A DNA stretch of 64,000 bases from NCBI GenBank assembly GCA_038206725.1, contig JBBRAO010000007.1, forward strand, positions 30,545 to 94,544, in the 5' to 3' direction. Numbering within the stretch: position 1 is the stretch's first letter; every line of letters starts with the position of its first letter. The notes beneath the pieces are model-generated. The model worked only from the letters and a program-made list of their open reading frames with translations, was not told the origin of the DNA and did not search any database. This document shows, piece after piece, positions 35,982-43,358 of the stretch. The DNA is from JBAXXL01 sp038206725 (lineage in GTDB: Bacteria > Bacteroidota > Ignavibacteria > Kapaibacteriales > UBA2268). The position numbers and the translations under genes are program-made.

Positions 35982-37202
35982 CTAATTTTGTTTTGAAATC
36001 AATTTAATATATTCATTAATCATTATGTCAATGTTTTTTGTCCAAGAATAATTCTCTCTAATAAATTCTTGTGCTTTTGGTCTTATTAGTGTGGTTATAT
36101 CAGGTTTTTCGAGTAACTTAATAATCGCATTTACCCATTCTTCAATTCCATCCCTAATAAAAAGACCATTTTCATCGTGTCCAGTAATTCCCTCTGAAGC
36201 AATACTTGTTGCTACAACAGGAAGCCCTATAGCCATAGCTTCAAGAATTTTAATTCTTATACCGCTTCCAACAAATAGAGGGGCAATATACAAAGCCGCT
36301 TTATTTAAATATGGTTGAACCTTATGAACATATCCTAAAATATTAACACCTTTATCGGCGTATTTTGTAAAGATGCTTGGTGGGTTTTTTCCAATGAGAG
36401 TTAGAGTTACATCAAGATATATTTCTCTTACTTTCGGAAGTACATTTTCTATAAACCACAACACTCCATCAACATTGTGAACCCACGAATAAACGGTAGC
36501 TATTATAATTTCTCTTGGATTACGACAAATACTTGGATCAATTTGCCACTCTTCGGGATAAACACCTGCGGGAGCAGTAACATAATTACCATTTGGAGCA
36601 ATCTGCATTGCATCTGATTTATCAACATCTGTAATTGGAAAGCAAATATCAGCTTGAGGAAACAAAAACTTCTCATCATTAGCTAATAACTTGGCTTGAT
36701 GGCGAATATACATACCCTTGGGGCTAAATTTTTTCAAGCTGTCGGCATATCTGAGCCATATTTTATGCTCAACATTATGCAATCTCAATCCTAAAGGGGC
36801 ATTTGTTATTGATTTGGCATATAAACCTAGCAAACACATCGATGAATGGTCAGCGTGAATAAAATCGTAATGGTTATTACCTATGATTTGCTTAAGTTGA
36901 TGCTGAACACTTGAATTGATATGCTTGCCAATATATAGGGATGTTCTTGAGAAAATAGAATCAAAAATTCGTTTAGGTGTGTTTTTTGTTGAATGTTCTA
37001 TAAAAAAAACATTCGCATACTTCTCGGCCTCTTGAATATCTGTTGGATGAATTTTATCTGATTTATAAGATACAAAATCAACATCAAAACCTTTTGCCGC
37101 AAAGCATTTCAATATTGATGCTATCGAGATTTTTCCTCCATCATCCGATGGAAATGGAAACTGCGGGGATAGTTGTAACACTCTGATATTATTTTTTGTC
37201 AT
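35982..37202 (-). CDS. Family 4 glycosyltransferase
   Basis: 406 residues, GT-B fold. The N-terminal half begins VLQLSPQFPFPSDDGGKISI with the acceptor-side Gly-rich loop. The C-terminal half holds the donor-binding region ending APLFVGSGIRIKILEAMAIGLPVVAT, with the E-x7-E-type motif region of GT4 retaining enzymes. No signal or membrane segment. It overlaps the start region of the upstream GT2 gene by 14 bases, so translation is probably coupled. The acceptor is unknown; the pair may build a surface glycan. Confidence 0.87.
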   Translation of the reverse strand: MTKNNIRVLQLSPQFPFPSDDGGKISIASILKCFAAKGFDVDFVSYKSDKIHPTDIQEAEKYANVFFIEHSTKNTPKRIFDSIFSRTSLYIGKHINSSVQHQLKQIIGNNHYDFIHADHSSMCLLGLYAKSITNAPLGLRLHNVEHKIWLRYADSLKKFSPKGMYIRHQAKLLANDEKFLFPQADICFPITDVDKSDAMQIAPNGNYVTAPAGVYPEEWQIDPSICRNPREIIIATVYSWVHNVDGVLWFIENVLPKVREIYLDVTLTLIGKNPPSIFTKYADKGVNILGYVHKVQPYLNKAALYIAPLFVGSGIRIKILEAMAIGLPVVATSIASEGITGHDENGLFIRDGIEEWVNAIIKLLEKPDITTLIRPKAQEFIRENYSWTKNIDIMINEYIKLISKQN

Positions 37203-38154
37203 TCAAATACCGCTTTTTAACAAATCCAAATAACCGTCTATTATATCCTTGCGAAAGTGGTTCGCCCAAAGTTATCTCTTTTACTAATGAGAATTTCACC
37301 GTATCTTTTTCATAAACTAAAGTTTTATACACCGTTTTTACCATATTACCAATACCATTCATTATTTGCAATAGTGATAATTTCGCCTTCAAAGCAAAAA
37401 GTATATGATAGAATCCAACTATTATTATTCTAAATACTGCGATTCTTACCGGAAAATATTTTGCTTGGTATCTCAATAACTGCATTGTTATTTTGCTCCA
37501 ATACCGATAATCAGAAATACCCCTTACATAAACTCCAAAATGCAGAATTATAATATTTGGAAAATATCTTACCTGATAGCCGGCAACAATAGCTCGAGTA
37601 GATAACTCAATTTCTTCGTACCCAAATTCCCAAAAATACCCGATTTTATTTAATATTTCTTTTCTGATAGCCGCACCGGCACCTGAAAAAACGTGAGCCT
37701 GATATCCATCTGGAGGTACATTCTCATAATCAATTTCTCGGGGATACCATTTTACAAAAGTATCTTGATTATTTTTAATATCAACATTAATTAGAGCCGG
37801 TGAAATAATACCAATCTCGGGAAAATCTGTCATTATCCTATCTATCCGATGAAATGAATCTTTATCTCTCAAATATGCGTCATCATCAGCTCGGAAGATT
37901 ATTTCCCCTGTAGAAATCGCTATTCCAATATTTATCGCTTTTATATCAATATTGACCGGTAAGTAAATATATTTAAGCTCGGGATATTTGTCGGTGGGGT
38001 ATTTTGCCATTACCATTTCACGCGTACCATCGGACGACGCGTTATCAACGACTATTATTTCTTTATCATCATAATCTTGTGATAAATATCCCAATATAGT
38101 ATTATCTAATAGATTTTTCCTATTATAGGTGGCTAAAACTACGCTTATCTTCAT
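37189..38154 (-). CDS. Family 2 glycosyltransferase
   Basis: 321 residues from the ATG at 38154, preferred because MKISVVLATYNRK is the normal GT2 start; a TTG 39 bases upstream would add an atypical Cys/Lys-rich leader. Motifs: IIVVDNASSDGTREM, FRADDDAYL (metal site), FSGAGAAIRKEILNKIGYF, GYEEIELSTRAIVAGY (acceptor-site ED region). A hydrophobic C-terminal region (VFRIIIVGFYHILFALK) may dip into the membrane. It shares an operon with the GT4 gene downstream and the nuoI gene upstream. Confidence 0.87.
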   Translation of the reverse strand: MKISVVLATYNRKNLLDNTILGYLSQDYDDKEIIVVDNASSDGTREMVMAKYPTDKYPELKYIYLPVNIDIKAINIGIAISTGEIIFRADDDAYLRDKDSFHRIDRIMTDFPEIGIISPALINVDIKNNQDTFVKWYPREIDYENVPPDGYQAHVFSGAGAAIRKEILNKIGYFWEFGYEEIELSTRAIVAGYQVRYFPNIIILHFGVYVRGISDYRYWSKITMQLLRYQAKYFPVRIAVFRIIIVGFYHILFALKAKLSLLQIMNGIGNMVKTVYKTLVYEKDTVKFSLVKEITLGEPLSQGYNRRLFGFVKKRYLNDKK

Positions 38155-38189
38155 TTTTTTGGATTTATAACAAAATTTACATTCATAAC

Positions 38190-38687
38190 TCAATATTCCT
38201 TTTGAAGAAAATCAAGTCTGCCCTTTACAATACTAACATCTGTTAATAATGCTTCTTTATTCATAATCGCGTCTAACGGGTTTTGAAAAATCAATTCATA
38301 ATCCTTACTCATAACAATAGCTTCTTCAGGACAGACTTCTTCGCAAAAACCGCAGTAAATACAGCGTAACATATCTATTTCAAATACTTTGGGTGCTCTT
38401 TCTTTTAAATCAACTGTTTCATCAGCTTCAATATAAATCGCTAACGCAGGACAAACCCTCGAACATAATCCGCAAGCAACGCATCGTTCTTTACCATTTT
38501 CCGAAACCAAAACCGGCCTTCCTCTATAGGATCCGGTAGGTTCCCAGCGTTCCTCGGGATATTGACGAGTGAATTTTGGACGAAAAATCTCTTTAAATGT
38601 TAACGCCATTCCTTTGGCAATTTCAGGAAAATACAACTTCTCTTTAAAGTTCAATTTTTCAGATTCTGAATTATTTTTATTATTCAA
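38190..38687 (-). CDS. nuoI: NADH-quinone oxidoreductase subunit I-like 2[4Fe-4S] protein
   Basis: 165 residues. Two [4Fe-4S] ferredoxin motifs, CVACGLCSRVCPALAI (about residues 71-86) and CIYCGFCEEVCPEEAI (about 115-130), lie in a NuoI frame: N-terminal GMALTFKEIFRPKFTRQYPEE before the clusters, and ERAPKVFEIDMLRC between them. Family role: carries clusters N6a and N6b in complex I. No other nuo gene is in the window, so it is an orphan copy between lpxA and glycosyltransferase genes; it might serve complex I encoded elsewhere or another redox partner. Confidence 0.88.
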   Translation of the reverse strand: MNNKNNSESEKLNFKEKLYFPEIAKGMALTFKEIFRPKFTRQYPEERWEPTGSYRGRPVLVSENGKERCVACGLCSRVCPALAIYIEADETVDLKERAPKVFEIDMLRCIYCGFCEEVCPEEAIVMSKDYELIFQNPLDAIMNKEALLTDVSIVKGRLDFLQKEY

Positions 38688-38709
38688 TTTTTAACTTCCT
38701 AAAATTATA

Positions 38710-39495
38710 CTATTTAATAATACCGCGTTTTGAATTTTCAATAAAAGCTATGCAGTTTTGTACTTCTTCGATTATCATATCTTTGTAATCATTTTTATAT
38801 TTTACTAATGCGTCGCTTATGTTTAAACCAGAACGAACAAGTAGTTTATAAAAAAGGTTAAGTTCTTTGATAACATCAGGAGAGAAATTTCTTCGTTTTA
38901 ATCCAACAATATTTAGACCGAACATTTTTAAATTAGGATTCGCGGCTACTAAGCTATAAGGCGGAGCATCTTGGTTCAAATAAACGTCCACTCCAATCAT
39001 ACTGTGCTGACCAACACGACAGAATTGATGAACCTTTACGGTACCACCCAAAGTAGCATAATCTTCGATATGAACGTGCCCGGCGGCCTGTCCCCCATTT
39101 GCAATTATGACATTATTGCCGATAACACAATCGTGCGCTATGTGCGAATAAGCCATAATCAAACAGTTTTCACCAATCTGTGTCTTACCCGTTACTTTAG
39201 TTCCATTATGGATTACAACAAATTCTTTAATTTTGGTATTATCGCCTACATAAGTAAATACTTCTTCACCATCGTAACTCAAATCCACAGTTGGTGTAGA
39301 AACCATTGCTGACGGACCAATATCACAATTACAACCTATTCTAGCGCCCCTACCAATACACGAAAATGCCTGAATAGTTGTTCCCGCTCCTATTTGGACA
39401 TCATCGTCAATTATAGTATAAGGTCCAATTACTACATTTTCGCCAAATATAGTATTTTCTGATATGATAGCTGTAGGATGAATTTTTACTGTCAT
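38710..39495 (-). CDS. lpxA: Acyl-[ACP]-UDP-N-acetylglucosamine O-acyltransferase LpxA
   Basis: 261 residues from the ATG at 39495 (MTVKIHPTAIIS); a TTG start overlapping the lpxC/fabZ stop would add seven residues and is less likely. The left-handed beta-helix hexapeptide repeats run from residue 5 to about 185 (TIFGENVVIGPYTII, NCLIMAYSHIAHDCVIGNNV with the catalytic His in the AYSHIAHD region), followed by the C-terminal helical domain (KMFGLNIVGLKRRNFSP). First step of lipid A synthesis in the cytoplasm. It follows lpxC/fabZ by 10 bases. Confidence 0.95.
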   Translation of the reverse strand: MTVKIHPTAIISENTIFGENVVIGPYTIIDDDVQIGAGTTIQAFSCIGRGARIGCNCDIGPSAMVSTPTVDLSYDGEEVFTYVGDNTKIKEFVVIHNGTKVTGKTQIGENCLIMAYSHIAHDCVIGNNVIIANGGQAAGHVHIEDYATLGGTVKVHQFCRVGQHSMIGVDVYLNQDAPPYSLVAANPNLKMFGLNIVGLKRRNFSPDVIKELNLFYKLLVRSGLNISDALVKYKNDYKDMIIEEVQNCIAFIENSKRGIIK

Positions 39496-39505
39496 ATTTT
39501 TCTCT

Positions 39506-40909
39506 TTATTTATCAACTAAAGCGGCGGAAATTTCTGCTTCAGCGACTATATCACCATCTACATAAGCTTTGCAATCAAAAGAATAAATATTAAACTTTT
39601 CGCCAATTATTTTTACATCATAGATTAAAGTATCACCCGGGGTTACCGGACGTTTAAATCTTGCTTTCTTTATGCTCATAAATAGAGCTATTTTATTTTC
39701 TACTTTTTCTCTTGGCAAATCGTTGAATATTAACAAACCACCGGTCTGTGCCATCCCTTCGATGATTAATACACCCGGCATAATAGGACGGATTGGGAAA
39801 TGACCATTAAAGAAATCTTCGTTGATTGTTACATTTTTTAAGCACATTATTGAACGGTCGGCACTTGAAAAGTCAATAACTCTATCTACCAATAAGAATG
39901 GATATCTGTGCGGTAAAATCTCTTTGATTGCTTGCGCATCTAAAGTAAACCCTTTTTTAGGATTAGGGATTCTTCTTGCTCTTTCTTTTTGGTCTAAATA
40001 TTTTTTTCTGATAATTTTAGCAAATTCGAAGTTTGAAGCGTGACCCGGACGTGCGGCTAAAATTTGAGCTTTAATTCTAACACCGGCTAAAGCTAAATCA
40101 CCAATCATATCTAACAATTTATGTCTCGCAGGTTCGTTCGGAAATCGCAATAATTTTTCATTCAATATACTGCCGTATTTACCTACTTTAGGAATCTCAT
40201 CCAATTTAAAAACAGTTTTAAGTTCTATTAACTCTTCTTCAGTAACTTCTTTATCAACAATTACCAAAGAGCAATCTAAATTTCCACCCTTTATAAGACC
40301 TTGCTCATATATTGCTTCTATTTCGCTCAAAAAACTGAATGTTCTGGCTGAAGAAAACTCGTTCACAAATTCGTTTTTCATATCGAACATTCCGGTATGC
40401 TGACTCCCAAGAGCAGGATTAAAATAATCAATCATAACGGTTATTCTATAATCATCGGTAGGCAAAGCAACAATATCAACTTTCTTCAATTCGTTATGAT
40501 ATTCAATTGTTTCCTCAACGATAAAGTATTCGCGGTCTATTTCTAGCTCTTGAATACCAGCTGTTAGCAATGATTCCACAAAATACTTTGCACTTCCATC
40601 TAAGACAGGAGGTTCATTTGCAGTTAGTTCGATATAGCAATTATCTATTCCCAATCCGGCTAATGCCGCTAATACGTGCTCTACAGTGTGTACTTTAACA
40701 CCATCTTTACATAATGTTGTACCCCGTACTAAATCAGATACATATTCAGTTACAGCAGGAATTTCAAATCTTTTCCCATCTATGTCTCTAACAAAAACAT
40801 AGCCTATATTGGCTGCGGCAGGTTTAAAAATCATTGTTGATTCATTACCGGTATGTAATCCAATACCACTTAACGAAACTGAAGTTTTAATTGTTGTCTG
40901 CTTTTCCAT
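39506..40909 (-). CDS. lpxC: Bifunctional UDP-3-O-acyl-GlcNAc deacetylase LpxC / 3-hydroxyacyl-ACP dehydratase FabZ
   Basis: 467 residues. Residues 1-about 310 are LpxC: SGIGLHTG, zinc ligand HVLAAL (HTVEH-x), EPPVLDGSA, ARTFSF, and DMIGDLALAG with the C-terminal His/Asp region RPGHASN. Residues about 325-467 are FabZ: EILPHRYPFLLVDRV, NGHFPIRPIMPGVLIIEGMAQ with active-site His and Glu. This fusion is characteristic of Bacteroidota/Chlorobiota and joins lipid A deacetylation to fatty-acid dehydration, processes that compete for hydroxyacyl-ACP. It lies 7 bases after lpxD. Confidence 0.96.
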   Translation of the reverse strand: MEKQTTIKTSVSLSGIGLHTGNESTMIFKPAAANIGYVFVRDIDGKRFEIPAVTEYVSDLVRGTTLCKDGVKVHTVEHVLAALAGLGIDNCYIELTANEPPVLDGSAKYFVESLLTAGIQELEIDREYFIVEETIEYHNELKKVDIVALPTDDYRITVMIDYFNPALGSQHTGMFDMKNEFVNEFSSARTFSFLSEIEAIYEQGLIKGGNLDCSLVIVDKEVTEEELIELKTVFKLDEIPKVGKYGSILNEKLLRFPNEPARHKLLDMIGDLALAGVRIKAQILAARPGHASNFEFAKIIRKKYLDQKERARRIPNPKKGFTLDAQAIKEILPHRYPFLLVDRVIDFSSADRSIMCLKNVTINEDFFNGHFPIRPIMPGVLIIEGMAQTGGLLIFNDLPREKVENKIALFMSIKKARFKRPVTPGDTLIYDVKIIGEKFNIYSFDCKAYVDGDIVAEAEISAALVDK

Positions 40910-40916
40910 TTTCTTC

Positions 40917-41942
40917 CTATATTCTTTCTTTAATTATCTTATTAACTTTTTTTAATATTTCGGGTAATTTACCCAAAGCAAAAACTATTCTAAAGGCTTC
41001 ATCTTTTGGACGTGCAGGAATTCCAAAATATTCGCCTTTCTGTTTGATTGATGTATGTACACCGCTTTTGGCTAACAAAACGACATCATCAGCAATTTCA
41101 ATATGACCGGCTACACCAACTTGACCGGCGAATCTAGCCCTTTTTCCAATCATTGTGCTTCCGGCAACCCCAACTTGTGCTACTATAGCTGAGTTTTCAC
41201 CGATTTGGCAATTATGCGCAATATGAACCAAATTATCAATTTTTACACCCTTACGAATGATGGTAGAGCCTACAAAAGCCCTATCAATCGTTGTATTGGC
41301 ACCTATCTCAACATCATTCTCAATAATAACATTACCAATTTGCGGGATTTTTACAAAAGAGCCATCGGTTTGTTCACTGTAACCGAATCCATCAGAACCA
41401 ATAACACAATTTGCGTGAAATATACAATTATCACCAATTTGAGTTTCTTGATAAATAGTAACATTTGAGTGAATCAAATTGTTATTGCCAATCACAGTAT
41501 TGTAATATACAACGGTATTGGCATTTATGATGTTATTCTTCCCTATCTTACAACCCTTTTGTATTACTACATTAGGACCTATATAAGAACTTGGGTCAAT
41601 TTCTGAATCATCAGCTATTACTGCGGTTTTGTGAATTTCCGGATTAATAATTTCTTTAGAATCATTAATGTAATTCACAAGTTTTAAAAAACTTTTGTAA
41701 GGATTATTCGATAAAATGTAAGTTTTATTGGCTTCCGGTTCATCGAAATCAATAGGAACAATAATTGCTGAAGCTTTGCAATCTCTTATATTATCAAGAA
41801 ACTTCTTTTCACCGGCAAAGGTCAAATCACCTTTACCGGCAAGTTGAAAAGAGTTAAGCGAAACGATTTCGACATCGCCTCGACCAAGCAAAGTACAGTC
41901 CAACCATTTTGCAATATCATTACAAGTTTTCAGTTTATCCAT
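40917..41942 (-). CDS. lpxD: UDP-3-O-acylglucosamine N-acyltransferase LpxD
   Basis: 341 residues. An N-terminal uridine-binding domain (residues 1-95; LAGKGDLTFAGEKKFLDNI) is followed by the hexapeptide-repeat beta-helix from about 105 to 290 (IGPNVVIQKGCKIGKNN, CVIGSDGFGYSEQTDGSFVKI, with the catalytic His in NLVHIAHNCQIGEN) and a C-terminal helix that carries the ACP-binding role. Adds the N-linked 3-hydroxyacyl chain in lipid A. The start overlaps the ompH stop by one base. Confidence 0.95.
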   Translation of the reverse strand: MDKLKTCNDIAKWLDCTLLGRGDVEIVSLNSFQLAGKGDLTFAGEKKFLDNIRDCKASAIIVPIDFDEPEANKTYILSNNPYKSFLKLVNYINDSKEIINPEIHKTAVIADDSEIDPSSYIGPNVVIQKGCKIGKNNIINANTVVYYNTVIGNNNLIHSNVTIYQETQIGDNCIFHANCVIGSDGFGYSEQTDGSFVKIPQIGNVIIENDVEIGANTTIDRAFVGSTIIRKGVKIDNLVHIAHNCQIGENSAIVAQVGVAGSTMIGKRARFAGQVGVAGHIEIADDVVLLAKSGVHTSIKQKGEYFGIPARPKDEAFRIVFALGKLPEILKKVNKIIKERI

Positions 41943-42724
41943 TATCGAATATCACCTTTGTTCTTTGTTGTATCCTTAGGTAATGGTTGAAGTTTTATAT
42001 CTTCAGGAGGACGGCTGTTTTGAATTCCACCTTCAGGTGGCGGTGGAATAGGGTTTCCGTCAAATGTTCTATCAGGAGCAGATGGTTTGGTTCCACCAGC
42101 GGCTCTTGGATTTTTACCTCTTCTTGGGTTTTGAGCTTTTTTCTGCTCATTTCTTGGATCTTTCGCAATTTTATCTTGTAGCTCTTTTTCCAACGCTTTG
42201 GTATCAACACCCAATTTACGTAAAATCTGGTTGGTCATATCATATTTATAATTCACGTAAGGCATTGGTACTTGACTTTGGTCTAATATCATATCGAAGT
42301 TATTATCAGCGGCAACTTGCTGAACAGCGGCGTAGATTTTTATTTCCACTACACCCATCAAGTCTTTTGACACCTTATCGAATTGACCATTTGGCGCAAA
42401 TTTATCCTGAGCAAAACCTTCGCGATTCTTTTTCATTTCTTGAAGCTCTTGCTCTTTTTCGAGTTTTTCTTTGCTTGTCCAAATCAATCTATTCTTTTTA
42501 ATTTCGAATTCGAGGGCATCAATTTCTTGTTGTCGAACATCAAGTTCTCTCTTCCATTCTTCGACTAATGATTGAACACGTTGGTCCGCTTGTTGCGCAT
42601 CCGTAAAGTACTGTCTAATCATTGATGAAGAGAAAAAAGCTATTTTTTGTGCGTTAGCCGCACATATCTGCATACCAATGAGTGCTAAAACTATAATAGC
42701 TACTCGTGTAATTTGATTTTTCAT
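41942..42724 (-). CDS. OmpH/Skp family periplasmic chaperone, long-tailed copy
   Basis: 260 residues from the ATG at 42724 (MKNQITRVAIIVL...), where the signal peptide begins; the more upstream start is less likely. Residues 25-165 are Skp-like: IAFFSSSMIRQYF, a long charged coiled-coil with EWKRELDVRQQEIDALEFEIKKN, then VAADNNFDMILDQSQVP. A C-terminal 90-residue tail is basic and then Pro-rich (KNPRRGKNPRAAGG, PIPPPPEGG), which ordinary Skp lacks. Trimeric Skp holds unfolded outer-membrane proteins for BamA. It is the second of two ompH genes in tandem. Confidence 0.85.
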   Translation of the reverse strand: MKNQITRVAIIVLALIGMQICAANAQKIAFFSSSMIRQYFTDAQQADQRVQSLVEEWKRELDVRQQEIDALEFEIKKNRLIWTSKEKLEKEQELQEMKKNREGFAQDKFAPNGQFDKVSKDLMGVVEIKIYAAVQQVAADNNFDMILDQSQVPMPYVNYKYDMTNQILRKLGVDTKALEKELQDKIAKDPRNEQKKAQNPRRGKNPRAAGGTKPSAPDRTFDGNPIPPPPEGGIQNSRPPEDIKLQPLPKDTTKNKGDIR

Positions 42725-42792
42725 TTCGATTACCAATTTGATAAATAAACAATGGTTAATAAACCCCAAAAGCCATCCCTTATTAGAGTCAA

Positions 42793-43317
42793 TTATTTTG
42801 TTCCGCGTTTAATTTGGTCTAAAACACGATAAGTAATATCAAATTTTTCTTCTGAATATAGTATTATTTGATCGTTTTTATCTAAAACGATTTGAATGCT
42901 TTCTGTTTTTGCAACTTTATCAATAGCATTTTTTACTATTTCGCGTATAGGTTGTAGTAGTTCTTCTCTTTTAACAGCTAACTCGCCTTGTTGACCGAAT
43001 TTTTTTTCTTGATACTGCATAACTTGTGTATTTTGAAGTTGTAAGCCTTCTTCTTCTTTTCTTTGTTGTTCAGCAGGCATCATATTTTTTTGTTTCAAAT
43101 ATGCTTGATATTTTTCTTCAAGATCTTTTTGCATTTTAACTAAAGTATCTTGATATTTTTGAGTATATTCTTTTAAAACAACTTCAGCTTTTTTAGCTTC
43201 AGGCATTTCTTTTACAATAGTTTCAACGTCAACTATACCGATTTTTAATGCTTGTGCATTTGTGTTTACCGCAAAAATAACTAATGCGGCGATTGCAAGA
43301 ATCATAATTCTTTTCAT
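42793..43317 (-). CDS. skp: OmpH/Skp family periplasmic chaperone
   Basis: 174 residues from the ATG at 43317, which begins a normal signal peptide (MKRIMILAIAALVIFAVNTNAQ); a start further upstream would overlap bamA. LKIGIVDVETIVKEMPEAKKAE opens the Skp fold; the coiled-coil arms (VKMQKDLEEKYQAYLKQKNMMPAEQQ) and the return strand (IQIVLDKNDQIILYS) complete it. A short protein of normal length. It lies between bamA and the long-tailed paralogue. Confidence 0.9.
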   Translation of the reverse strand: MKRIMILAIAALVIFAVNTNAQALKIGIVDVETIVKEMPEAKKAEVVLKEYTQKYQDTLVKMQKDLEEKYQAYLKQKNMMPAEQQRKEEEGLQLQNTQVMQYQEKKFGQQGELAVKREELLQPIREIVKNAIDKVAKTESIQIVLDKNDQIILYSEEKFDITYRVLDQIKRGTK

Positions 43318-43358
43318 TAAATTACTCCGTTTATATTTATAATTATTAATAATCTTTT

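Noticed and set aside
35982..38154. Capsule locus continuation linked to 1-8458
   Set aside because: The two glycosyltransferases may make surface glycan, but nothing in sequence links them to the distant wecB/wza-type operon.
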